Source: Cutaneotrichosporon cavernicola (lineage: Eukaryota; Basidiomycota; Tremellomycetes; Trichosporonales; Trichosporonaceae). From it: a stretch of DNA of 64,000 nucleotides. Location of the stretch: NCBI RefSeq assembly GCF_030864355.1, contig NC_083393.1:3534001-3598000 (forward strand), written 5' to 3'. The translations under genes were made by a program, and so were the position numbers. Under the pieces are notes generated by a model. The model was not told the DNA's origin, did no database searches, and worked only from the letters and a program-made list of their open reading frames with translations. Each line of letters begins with the position of its first letter. The first letter of the stretch is position 1. Below are positions 41,126 to 50,670 of this stretch, one piece after another.

Positions 41126-42544
41126 ATGCGCTGTGCCGCCCTTATCATCGTCCTCGCTGCGACTGTCGCCCGCGCACAGAGCCCAACATCCACTGCCTCC
41201 CCATCAACGCCAAGCCCAACAGGACAAGGCGAGTGCACCTGGCACAACACCCACTGGGATTGCGAGCTGTCCGTACCCGCGGCCTCGGCAGGGTCCCACG
41301 ACGACCACGAACACGAAGCACATGGAGACAGCGAACATGCCGCGTCTGGAACATCCGCCGCACCCTCCACCCCCTCCCCAACTGACCGCGGCGCATGTAC
41401 GTGGCACATCTCGCACTGGGATTGCGACAAGCCAGCGACAGGCTCCGAGCTCGGCGCTGAGGCGGCTGCGGCCCATGGCGAGTGCATCATCCACAGCGGA
41501 CACGTACATGGCGATTGCTCTGCAGAGCAGCTTGCGTGCGGCGCCGTCCTGCTTGAGCACTACGACATGCCTCTGCATATCGGCTCCGTCTTCATCATCC
41601 TCGTCACGACCGCAATCGGGTGTTTTGTGCCCATCATCACTGGGTGGACGCGCAGCAACGACAGGCTCACGGGTGCGCTCGACGCGTCCTCGTTTGGGCG
41701 TGATGTTGGCTTTCTGGGAAACCTGCTCTTCATCGCGCGTCACTTTGGCACGGGCATCATCCTCGCAACCGCGTTCATCCACCTCCTTTACCACGGTTTC
41801 CTCATGTTCAACAACAAGTGTCTCGGCGAGCTCGCGTACGCGCCGGCCTCTCCAGCGATCGCTATGGCCGCGGTCATGCTTACGTTCCTGTTCGACTTTT
41901 TTGGGGGGCGCACTGGGCATAAGCGCCTCGAGGCTGCTCACGCGGCCGGCCCCAGCTCGTCTGACTCGGCGAGTGCCGACGAGGAGAAGAACACGCATAA
42001 TCACGCGCACGCGCACGCTCCCGTGTTTGAGGGCGGATGCTCACACGCCGAAGCCGCCTTCCGCCAGGAGCAGGACTGGCAGGTACTCCTCCTCGAGGCC
42101 GGCATCCTCTTCCACTCGATCATGATCGGAGTGACCCTAGGTGCGGGCTCCGGGCCGGGGTGGACGACACTACTCATTGTCATCGTGTTCCACCAGTTCT
42201 TCGAGGGCGCCGCACTCGGATCGCGCATCGCCCTCCTGTACTGGATCTCGCGTATGCGCGCCCTCCTCATGGGCATTGCTTTCATCCTCATTACGCCCAT
42301 CGGCGTTGGTATCGGCATTGGCGTTCGCAAGAGCTTTTCGCAGAACGGCAAGACGTCCATCCTCGCAATCGGCATCCTCAACTCGGTTTCCGCGGGTATC
42401 CTCATGTACACCGCGTTCCGCCTGCTGTCGGGCGACTTCACAGAGGGACCGCTCCGCCGGAGTAAGCGGAGTGCAGTGGTTGCATCGCTGCTGGCCATGT
42501 TCACTGGCCTCATCTCGATGAGTATTCTTGGCAAGTGGGCATAG
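41126..42544 (+). CDS. ZIP-family zinc transporter with Cys/His-rich ectodomain, 472 aa
   Basis: Single exon. Residues 1-18 are a signal peptide (MRCAALIIVLAATVARAQ). The extracellular part holds three Cys/His modules, C37-H40-H43-C46, C91-H94-H97-C100 and C120-H123-H126-H128-C131, plus a His-rich patch (HDDHEHEAHGDSEH). Then follow eight membrane segments: LLFIARHFGTGIILATAFIH, a His-rich cytosolic loop (THNHAHAHAP), and the metal-site helices ILFHSIMIGVTLG and VFHQFFEGAALG. ZIP proteins carry Zn2+ into the cytosol. Similar N-terminal zinc motifs in ZrfC of Aspergillus help uptake from poor or alkaline media. The frame is open further upstream, but the ATG at 41126 gives the signal peptide. 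The divergent zincophore neighbour supports a joint scavenging system. Confidence 0.93.
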   Translation: MRCAALIIVLAATVARAQSPTSTASPSTPSPTGQGECTWHNTHWDCELSVPAASAGSHDDHEHEAHGDSEHAASGTSAAPSTPSPTDRGACTWHISHWDCDKPATGSELGAEAAAAHGECIIHSGHVHGDCSAEQLACGAVLLEHYDMPLHIGSVFIILVTTAIGCFVPIITGWTRSNDRLTGALDASSFGRDVGFLGNLLFIARHFGTGIILATAFIHLLYHGFLMFNNKCLGELAYAPASPAIAMAAVMLTFLFDFFGGRTGHKRLEAAHAAGPSSSDSASADEEKNTHNHAHAHAPVFEGGCSHAEAAFRQEQDWQVLLLEAGILFHSIMIGVTLGAGSGPGWTTLLIVIVFHQFFEGAALGSRIALLYWISRMRALLMGIAFILITPIGVGIGIGVRKSFSQNGKTSILAIGILNSVSAGILMYTAFRLLSGDFTEGPLRRSKRSAVVASLLAMFTGLISMSILGKWA

Positions 42545-43007
42545 AAAGAGTAGAGGAAAGAGCTTGGAGCAGTTTGTGGTCGACAGTAATGTTTAGATAC
42601 TACCAGCACGTATAGAACAATGTATCATAGTCAGTCCTCGTCGTGTTTATTGGTTGGAGTAACAGTGGAGGTGGAGAGCCGTGGGGTAGTTGGGGGAGGT
42701 GACTGCCCAACGGTTGGGTACATCGGGTGAGCAGTGATCACCATCTGCGGCATGCAGCGTCCAGTAGTCGTCTCATGAAGGGGGAGCAGGTGATGTAAAG
42801 TATTCTGGTAGCGGCTAGGTTCATGTTGCCATCTTGCATGTTGACCGTTGGGAGTGATACGTTGGGTGTGGTGACTGCTGGGGTATCAAAGTCGAGTATC
42901 GGATAGATCCGAGAGATCACATGACGTGGGCGTCAACAGTCGCTTCCCACCCGACCATTTCAGTGATATCCATTATCTCATCTCCATCATCAATCAATCA
43001 ATCAATC
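42545..43007. other. Intergenic, promoter of the Zn2Cys6 regulator
   Basis: No gene seen. Short (CAAT)n/(ATCA)n repeats lie just before the start codon at 43008. Confidence 0.4.
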
Positions 43008-44885
43008 ATGCCATTTGACTCACCAGTCGAGGCCTCATTGCAGGCAAAACGCCGTCGCATGCGCTTCTCCCGCTCACGCTTCGGTTGCGACGCCTGTCGA
43101 CACCACAAGAAGAAGGTGAGCCCACCTTGCTCGCACGAGCCAGGATCGGGAGCGTCACTCACGGCAGTGTGACGAGTCCCGCCCCGTGTGCGGGCGTTGC
43201 AACATGCTCCGCAAGGTTTGCGCGTACAGTTATCCCCAAGCAGGGCGTGCAGCCGATGGGATCTATACTCCTTCCGCGCAGTCGACACTGTCCAGCCCAC
43301 CCGTTCCCAGCCTTACCAACCTACCGCTCGTACCGCCTGTTGACATGTCGACCGCAGAGACGTCAACGGGACCGTCCGAAGACGCAGGTGCGGCGCTGGC
43401 CGAGTATGTCGAGTACGTCATCTCGGTCTTCCCTTCCCTTCCCTTCTCCCCACAACTCGCTAACACCAGTGACTCATTCCTTCGAGCGTTCTCGTTCTCT
43501 ACCGACGTCGCCGTACCACCATGGACGCCACCTGATGCCCAGCCGCCCGGGTCTGAGTTTGAGTCGTTTTGGAACGCTCTGGTTCGCTCGGTGGGGACCG
43601 ATGATCCGTCCTCGACAGACCGTACGCTTATCGAGTACTACCGCCTCGTCGTTTCGCCAACAATCCTGGGGATAGAAGATGGATCGAGTGAGCTGAACTG
43701 CCCGCTCTGAGGCTGACGCAGACTGCGCTAGTCAGTTTTACAAAGGCGTCGCCTCGACCGCGACCGAGGACGACCAGGCCGCGATGATGCACGCGGTATT
43801 AGCGGTGAGCGCGCAACATCTATCGAACTTTGCACGTGCATTCAACAATGTCGACAAGGCGATCAGCTTCAATGAACAGGCAGCGCATCATCGCTCCGAG
43901 GCACTGTATCTGTTGCGCGTCAGCGGTAGCGGCACCGAAGAGGGTGCAAACGAAAACGAAGCGCTACTCCCCAGTGTCACGCTTCTACTCACATTGAGTG
44001 CGCTGCTCAAGGGTGATCCCGACATTATCCCCGCTTTCCTCGACCAGACGCAGGCGTACCTCGACGCTATTGAGCACCCATCCCCGGCACCGCACTTGCC
44101 AACAATCTCAGCGATCTACTCGATCTACCGCGTCCTCCAGGCTGTCTCATCCAGCGAACCACTAGACCTCACGCAAGTGTTCGTCGTACACGAGCCTAGC
44201 GAGGCATGGGTGCGGGTTGCGGATGAGACGGTTGAACGGCTTGTTGGCATTGTGAGGCCATGCCTGGACAGAGCTGACCGCAGCCCCGCGAGATGCTGTT
44301 ACTCTTTGCGCGCGTCAACAATCTCGTTCTTGAGTGGCGTTCCCTCAATGACACTCTTGCGCGTATCGAGGTGCGCTCACAGTGCTCGATGATCCAACAC
44401 GACCTCGAAGACGACAGCATCTGGGCTGCTCGCTGGGCTGCCCCTGACCGTAAGCTATCTGTTGATCAAAGCTGACGACAGTCCGCATCGCCGCCGGCCT
44501 TGAGTTCTTCCGGACTGCGTTGCGAGTAATGATCATGCGCGACGTCCTCGGCCTTCCTGCCGCTCACCCGCGCGTGGAGCGGTGCGTCGACGCCCTCCTC
44601 GCGGCAGTCCCGCGAATCCGGACCGGAACGGAGATTGGCCTCGTGTGGCCGTGGCTGGTGCGTGACTGCATGGACGAGGCTGATTTTCAGATTGTTGCCG
44701 CTGAGGCACAGCCAGCACGTCACGAGGCGCTACTGGCATTCATCCGCCGATGCCAATGGAAGGGCTCTGCACCGCCACGTATCGCTGATGCGATCGTGCA
44801 GGAGGTGTGGGAGGCTAGGGCAGCTGGACGTACTATGGACTGGCGCACTGCCTTGGTCGCGCGTGGGTCACCCTTGGTCATCTAG
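43008..44885 (+). CDS. Zn2Cys6 transcription factor, Fungal_trans_2/Upc2-like, 575 aa
   Basis: Five exons: 43008-43115, 43168-43687, 43722-44251, 44284-44449, 44482-44885. The zinc cluster has Cys27, 30, 37, 44, 47 and 54 (GCDACRHHKKK spliced to CDESRPVCGRC), preceded by the basic stretch RRRMRFSRSRF; this RSRxGCxxCR...KCDExRPxC form is typical of Upc2-like regulators. The body has the helical Fungal_trans_2 layout (QFYKGVASTATEDDQAAMMH, MHAVLAVSAQHL, LTLSALLKGD). It is a nuclear DNA-binding regulator; targets are unknown. It sits beside the ZIP gene on the same strand, so a role in zinc uptake is possible but unsupported. The four introns are 52, 34, 32 and 32 nt. Confidence 0.87.
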
Positions 44886-45106
44886 AGTACCAGTGGGACC
44901 AGGCCAACGAGTCTGAGAGAGTCTAGTTTGTTGTATCATGTCCATCCTGGAACATGTCGTGGTAGTTTGTCCATGTGGTGTTTGAGATCTCATTCCGCCC
45001 CAGCCGCCGCTCGGAAACCGCTCCTTCCAGCCGGACCGGTTATACCGGATAAGCCTTGAACAACTTGACATTCAACTTCAACTTGGCCATCATTACACTC
45101 TTCGCC

Positions 45107-46580
45107 ATGTTCGAGCTACCACCAAAGCGCAAGCGCGGTCGCTCTCCAGGGGCAGAGGTCCGTCCACGAGGCGCGCACAAGCGAGGGAAACGCATCGTCT
45201 CGCTTCTCGCGACACTACAGCGCGGCGACGAACCGGAAGGGGATCCCCAAGCCGCTTCCCTCCTGGGCGTGCCAGGTCTCACGCGGCAGGCGTTGGACGC
45301 ATGCGTCGCTGCCTTTTTCGGAAGCACACGACACACGGTACGCGTCTCCCAGCCCGCAGACCTATTTGCGCGCCGCGTCCGAGTCATGCTCTACGAGACG
45401 GCGGGTCTTGAAGTCCCCAAAGACCTTATGGGAATTGAAGCTGCTGGTGAATTCCTGGCTCTCGCTATATCAGCCCTGGGTGCGCCAGCCTCGCCCTATC
45501 CCCAACTTGAGGGCGCATTACGAGAAAGATGTCTCGAACTTGCAACCGACGCCGAATACCTCGCCAACGCAGGCCTAGACGCAGTTGAAGCCGCCAACCT
45601 GATCGCCGAAGGGCCATACCCCATTGGAATCTCTCACCTTTGTGAATCCAATCCACTCGTCCTCGACCCTTTAGGTCTGGGATATCCGGTCGAACTGGCA
45701 GTGTATCATAACGTACACATCCAGCCGGTCGGGGGAGACCATGTGCGGCGTGAAGCCGTGTTCTGGTCCGTGTGGGCAGGAGACGCACTCCGTTCAACTT
45801 GTGTGGGCATACAGGCTGCAATGGCAGATACGGATGTGGGTTGGCCGTGGAATCCGGCCGATGACCCCGCCATGCCTCTGGCTCGAGTTGCGCGACATAT
45901 CAGCTCGAGTCTATTGAGCGCTCGTGCGAGGTGTACCGGTTTGCATAGTGAGGATTTACGTATGGCTGTTAACGAGCTCGACGTGCTCGCCAAAGGGACG
46001 AATTTTGACCTCGCACGACTGCGCGCGGCTGATAACCCCGAGATGATGACTTGTGAGTGCTCCAAATATGTATCTGACACCAGTGCCCGCCACAATGGCT
46101 ATGCTTGCCGCTCGTAACTTGCTGTATGTCGTTTGCTGGGCGGCGGCAAAGTGTGACGCCATACAACATCCGCGGAACCTCGCCTCGCGAATGGTCGACG
46201 AGGTGGAAGCAGCGGCTATGCGCGGAGCACAGTACATGGTGTCACTCGCGCATACGATCGTGGAGAGTAAATTGCCAGTGCCAGTGGTCGTGTCTTCGCG
46301 TCTCGTTTCGGTTGTTGTCTTCCTCGTCCATCGTGTGCTCGAAAACACCCAGAAGGGCCGACCGGAACGCAACCTTGAACCAGTGGGAAATGCCGACGCT
46401 CTCATCAATGCGATAGAGGGTATGGAGTGCTACGCCGACACGGCGAGCGTCGCCGTCGCGTTACGGGACGCCCTCGCGCGCGCCGAGGGCCCAGATGCCC
46501 AGCCTGCGCTGGTACCTGACCTCGTCACTATGCTCCTACAGCACAATATCCAGACGCCTTTCAGCGCGCTCGAGATCTAG
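45107..46580 (+). CDS. Regulator paralogue lacking the zinc cluster, 480 aa
   Basis: Exons 45107-46052 and 46084-46580 with a 31-nt intron. From residue 50 it aligns with the regulator encoded opposite (46.6-48.9 kb): LLGVPGLTRQALDACVAAFF against LLGVPGLTRAALDSCFESFF, VRVSQPADLFARRVRV against IRVSEPQDLFLRRARV, then LVLDPLG, DVGWPW, SSLLSARARCTGL. The N-terminus is instead a basic segment (PPKRKRGRSPG, RGAHKRGKR), a likely nuclear signal, with no Zn2Cys6 motif. I find no upstream exon that could supply one. The C-terminal Ser/Pro-rich tail of the sister is also missing. It may act as a partner or competitor of the DNA-binding paralogue. The stops of the two genes are 46 bp apart. Confidence 0.8.
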
Positions 46581-46626
46581 TGCACGGTACAACAATACAA
46601 TACATGTAATGTAGCTAATATGGCAC

Positions 46627-48876
46627 TTATGGGATTTCGGAGAGTGTGCCGGGAAGATCGATACCGCATTCCATCAGCGTGTTCATGAGCGAGAACCAGT
46701 CGAGGTCGACGCTGGTGCCGCCGAGAGGGCTCGTATCCGGTAGGCCGAGTTGTACGTCTAGTGGTGCCATGAACGGTCCTCGAGCGATTGGAGGACCATT
46801 GGGCATAGTATTTGTCCCAGCAGTGGGGAACGGCAGTGTGGTCGTCGGATGCAGAGCTTGGTTCGAGATGACAGTGCTGTGTGCCGCACTCACGCCGGGT
46901 TGAGTAGGAAATGTCGGTGTTGGAGGCGACCATGGCGCCGAGCACGATGACGCCGAGCCGGGGTTGAGCATGCCGTCCTGGCGTGGCGTATAGGGCGCCG
47001 CGCTCCCCCGCTGCGAGCTGCCCGCCCGTGAGCCCCCATTATGCAGGTCGTCCGGTGGCGGATTGATGACCTGGATGGCGGGGCTGATTGACTCGCGCGG
47101 AAACTCGTACGGCACGCTCTCAGTAGTTGACACTTTGAGCGACGATGGGCGCTTCTCGCGGAGAGACGAGACGTTTGCAAGTGCGTCCAGTCCGCGCTCT
47201 GCGACGCGCGCAGCGTCGCGGAGCTCGACGCGCAACCCCTTGTGTAGAATCATGAGGAGCGTGTCGGCAAGCTTGGCGGAGTCAGGGTAGAAGGTGGCGC
47301 TGCGGACGCCGTGGTTGAGCGTCTCGGCGAGCGCGTAGTACTGGTGGCTCTGGGCAACACTGGCGCTTGCAATACTGGCAAAGTCGCGGACGAGGAAAAG
47401 GGTGAACGCGGCAAAGTGGTTGCGTACCCCTCGGGTGGCGTGCACGTGTAGCTGGTGAGTGGTGCTTAGTTGGGCAAGACGGGCCATGTCCTCACACGCT
47501 GCGGTGGTCGCAGACCTGACGTCGGCAATTGTCCCGAGACTCAAGCCGCCAGGATGTCGGTCCATGTCCTCCTGCACGGCAACCCAGGTGACGAGGTACA
47601 ACCAGTAGTGGGTGGACAGGAGCCACACATACTCGGTGTGGCTGATGGGGCGAGCGCCATCGCGGGGCATCGAGGCCTTGCCTCTTCCCGCATCGACAAC
47701 GGCCGTGAGGCCGTCGACGCTAATCCCCGTGCGGGACCTGAGGCTGCTGATGGCCGCAAGGGTGTCGGCGACGTCGGCGTCACGCAGCCCGAGGCCCCTG
47801 GCACGCGCGCTCAGTAGCGTCCGGCAGATCTGGCGAGTGACCAGTGTGAGTGGGACGTATGCAAAGTCGTCGCTGTTGGCCGGCATGGGCCAGCCAGTGT
47901 CGTCATCCCTGATCCGGGTCATGGTATGTGCGCTCGCGCTTCGGATCGCGTCGTGGACCCATGCTGTCGCGTGGATGATAAGGCGGCGGGTAAAGTCAGG
48001 TGCGTGTTGTGGGGGAGGGATGTGCAAGCCGTGGTAGAAGAGGAGGTCGATGACCGCGCCCTTACCAAGCGGGTCGATGGTGCATGGTGACGTGCGTTCG
48101 CCCAGCTTGTCGTTGCGCGTACGTACGCTCAGCTCAGATAGTAGCAGGAGGGATTCGACGACATCGCATCCGTTCCTCATTAGGGTTTCGGGGATGCGCA
48201 CAAGCTCGCAACACCGGTTGTAGATTGGCTCGGCGAGGTATGCGTACTGGCCAAACGGTGCGCCGCGGCAGGCCACAGCAAGAACGAGCAGCTCAGTTGC
48301 CGGGTTGTGCGCAACATCAGCAAGCTCGGCCGGTACATCTAGTCCCGCCGCGTAGTAGAGGCGTACGCGAGCGCGGCGCAGAAACAGGTCTTGCGGCTCA
48401 GAGACGCGGATCACTTGCCCGATAGAACCGAAGAAGCTTTCGAAGCAGGAATCGAGTGCTGCTCGCGTGAGGCCCGGGACACCGAGGAGGCGTGCGCGAG
48501 TATTTGATCGGCGGCCGCGCGGAAGATGGGATAGTCCGCGGTCACCAGTCGGGTCGCCAGTCGGTTCCGAGTCTTCCAAGGGTGAGGGTGATAGTGGTGA
48601 TGCGCTGATTCTTCGTGGTGGAGAGCCGTCGCGTGATGGAGCGACGCGCGGTGCTGCCCTCGCACATCCAGCAAAGGCGTCGTCGAACGCAGACAACGAG
48701 GTGCTAGCCGAGGTGGACGTCTGGGCGCTCTTGCGGCCCGCCTTGGTCCGGTGTCGCTGGCGCGGAGCGGTGGTGCATGGGATGCCAATCGAGGTACAGA
48801 ATGCGCACCCACTGTTGCCGTCGTCGAAGCGACATTTGACTTTGCGTAGGCGACACGCGTCACATGCGTTACGCAT
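46627..48876 (-). CDS. Zn2Cys6 fungal transcription factor, 749 aa
   Basis: Single exon. The zinc cluster is at the very start: Cys5, 8, 15, 24, 27 and 34 (ACDACRLRKVKC, then CAFCTSIGIPC). A Ser/Pro-rich linker follows (about 40-130). Residues of about 135-540 form the helical middle homology region (LLGVPGLTRAALDSCFESFF, VRLYYAAGLDVP, HYWLYLVTWVAVQEDMD, VRNHFAAFTLFLVRDF), as in xylanolytic-regulator-type factors. The C-terminal third is low-complexity with a short acidic/aromatic end (SVDLDWFSLMNTLMECGIDL), a plausible activation motif. The frame stays open upstream to 49050, but the Met at 48876 puts the zinc cluster at the usual place. Target genes unknown. Confidence 0.87.
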   Translation of the reverse strand: MRNACDACRLRKVKCRFDDGNSGCAFCTSIGIPCTTAPRQRHRTKAGRKSAQTSTSASTSLSAFDDAFAGCARAAPRVAPSRDGSPPRRISASPLSPSPLEDSEPTGDPTGDRGLSHLPRGRRSNTRARLLGVPGLTRAALDSCFESFFGSIGQVIRVSEPQDLFLRRARVRLYYAAGLDVPAELADVAHNPATELLVLAVACRGAPFGQYAYLAEPIYNRCCELVRIPETLMRNGCDVVESLLLLSELSVRTRNDKLGERTSPCTIDPLGKGAVIDLLFYHGLHIPPPQHAPDFTRRLIIHATAWVHDAIRSASAHTMTRIRDDDTGWPMPANSDDFAYVPLTLVTRQICRTLLSARARGLGLRDADVADTLAAISSLRSRTGISVDGLTAVVDAGRGKASMPRDGARPISHTEYVWLLSTHYWLYLVTWVAVQEDMDRHPGGLSLGTIADVRSATTAACEDMARLAQLSTTHQLHVHATRGVRNHFAAFTLFLVRDFASIASASVAQSHQYYALAETLNHGVRSATFYPDSAKLADTLLMILHKGLRVELRDAARVAERGLDALANVSSLREKRPSSLKVSTTESVPYEFPRESISPAIQVINPPPDDLHNGGSRAGSSQRGSAAPYTPRQDGMLNPGSASSCSAPWSPPTPTFPTQPGVSAAHSTVISNQALHPTTTLPFPTAGTNTMPNGPPIARGPFMAPLDVQLGLPDTSPLGGTSVDLDWFSLMNTLMECGIDLPGTLSEIP

Positions 48877-49308
48877 GATGTTGATGGAGGGAGGACGGGT
48901 GAGGAGGCAAGGCAAGGGGAGGGAGGCAAGGGGATGGCGCGAGTCACAATCGATACAGATATCGGATGTAGGTGTAGAGCTTGAGAGCGAAATATAGCCC
49001 TCGGCGGTCGTGCGCGCTGCGCTTTGCCCATTAAAGGGCTTGATATGCAAGAAATGCGATAAATGCGGAGGCTGTCAAGTTGGGAGACTTCGAGAATACG
49101 TTTCAGCCGCCGGTAATTTGTTGATATCAACCGGGCCCCATAAGGTGGCTTGGTGGCGATGACGCCACACCGCCCAGCGGTTCTTCTCCATCTAGTTGAG
49201 TTGACCAACCCTCACTTATCGCACTTTAGATTACATTACACTCCAAACTCCTGCGAGTAACTACTGGCAATGCGCTCTAAACTTCTGGATTAGCCGCAAC
49301 ACTACATC
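48877..49308. other. Intergenic, no gene seen
   Basis: Promoter of the Zn2Cys6 gene and 3' flank of the VWA gene. No separate feature. Confidence 0.4.
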
Positions 49309-50670
49309 CTACGAAAAGAACTTCTTAAACTTGCCCGCCTTCTTGATGGGCGCGCCATCCTGAGCATCAAACTTGGTATCAACAGCGCCTAAGAGGAGCT
49401 TCAGCAGCCAGTCCTCGGGCGAGAGGTCCTTGCCAGTCTTGCGCTTGATCTCGGCCTGCTCCCACTCATAGTTGGACGTGACGTCGACGAGGCCACCGAT
49501 CGAGCTGTCGTTGTCGAGCTTCTCGAGGAAGTCCTGTGCGGCCTTGTCGTTGCCGACCTGCGCAAACTGGAGCGACAGTGCGTCCTCGCCGTAACGTGAC
49601 TTCTTGAGCGCCTTCTTTGTGTCCTTGATAACCTCGCGGATCTTGCCCGCCGGCTCCGGGTACGGCTCACCGTCCGTGATCGAGATGACGAGTACAGGCT
49701 TCTGGAGCGTGCCCTTCTGCGCAGGGCGCACGATCAAGGGGTCGAGCACCTTGCTCCACATCTCCTTGCCAAGGTTGGTGACGCCCTTGAAGGGGTTGGC
49801 GTCGATGAGCTTCTGGACATCGGCCTCGTTCTTGACGCCACTAGCGATCGTAGACGCGTTGAGGAAGCGGACCTCGATTCCGTCCGCATCAAAGAGGCTC
49901 GCGACAAACGCAACGTAGTTGACAATGCTGCTGTCAGCTTGGTCACGCTCCAGAGACGACGACTTACACCTTGAGGTCCTCGATACGCGCGCCGTCCTCG
50001 TACCCACGCATCGACCCTGAGTCGTCGAGGAAGAGCACAATGTCAAATAGCGCGAGTTTGGTCTGCTGTCAGTCTACTCTGGGGGGGGGGGGGGGGGGGG
50101 GGGGGAGCGACTCACAAACTCGAGCGCCTTCTCGACCGGGATACGCCAGCGGGCGGCAAGAGTCGAAACGGCGCGAGTCTGGATAATGTGGTTGGCAATT
50201 CCCTCGAGACGCCCCTGCTGCGTTGCGGGATAGAAGGGCTGAATACCCTGCTTTCGCGGTCAGCACTACGCTTGGAGCTCGAGGATACGCACGTCAGCGA
50301 CAGTGTACTTCAGGACGTTCATGATCTGCGCGAGGCTCGGCTCGGTATTCACGGGCGCTGGAGCCTGGTACGCCTGAGGCGGACCTGCTGGCGACACAAA
50401 GCCTCCAGCTGGATGTCCCGGAGGAGGGCCGGTGGGCGCCGCGAACCCGCCCTGCGCGCCAGGAGGAGCGCCGGTGGGCGCCGCGAACCCGCCTTGCGCG
50501 CCAGGAGGAGCGCCGGTCGGCGCCGCGAACCCGGCCTGCGCGCCAGGAGGCGGGCCTGTCGGGCTCGCGTAGGCTCCAGCTCCTGGGGGAGGACCAGTTG
50601 GCGAGGCGAAGCCGCCTCCGCCGGTGGCGAGGGCGTCATTGCGCTGTTTCATGGCAGAGGCGAGACCCAT
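49309..50670 (-). CDS. VWA-domain protein with Pro/Gly/Ala repeats, 407 aa
   Basis: Four exons: 50670-50293, 50247-50116, 50062-49968, 49927-49309. The N-terminal 110 residues are a repeat of the type GGFAAPTGAPPGAQ (14 residues). A short helical link (IMNVLKYTVAD, GIQPFYPATQQGRLEGIA) leads to a von Willebrand A domain with the metal-site DDSGSM (DxSxS) and TDGEP. It ends in a lysine-rich IKKAGKFKKFFS. Soluble fungal VWA proteins of this build are widespread and of unknown role; protein binding is the usual VWA function. Intron 1 is best read from the GTGCGT at 50292, because the later in-frame TAG would otherwise end the protein. Intron 2 carries a 25-base C run on the coding strand. Confidence 0.82.
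50081..50105 (+). repeat. G25 homopolymer inside an intron
   Basis: A run of 25 G on the plus strand, read as C25 within intron 2 of the VWA gene between the GTGAGT donor and the CTGAC branch region. It may vary in length or stall polymerases. Confidence 0.9.
50420..50545 (-). repeat. 42-bp coding minisatellite, three close copies
   Basis: Units 50420-50461, 50462-50503 and 50504-50545 differ by a few bases and encode 14-residue Gly/Ala/Pro repeats of the VWA protein. Looser copies continue on both sides. Confidence 0.85.

Noticed and set aside
41133..42125. 330-codon plus-strand frame inside the ZIP gene
   Set aside because: A shadow of the ZIP gene in another frame, Ser/Arg-rich, with no domain.
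43008..44885. The regulator next to the ZIP gene as the zinc sensor
   Set aside because: It has a Zn2Cys6 DNA-binding cluster like many unrelated regulators and lacks the C2H2 fingers of known Zap1-type zinc sensors. Neighbourhood alone is not enough.
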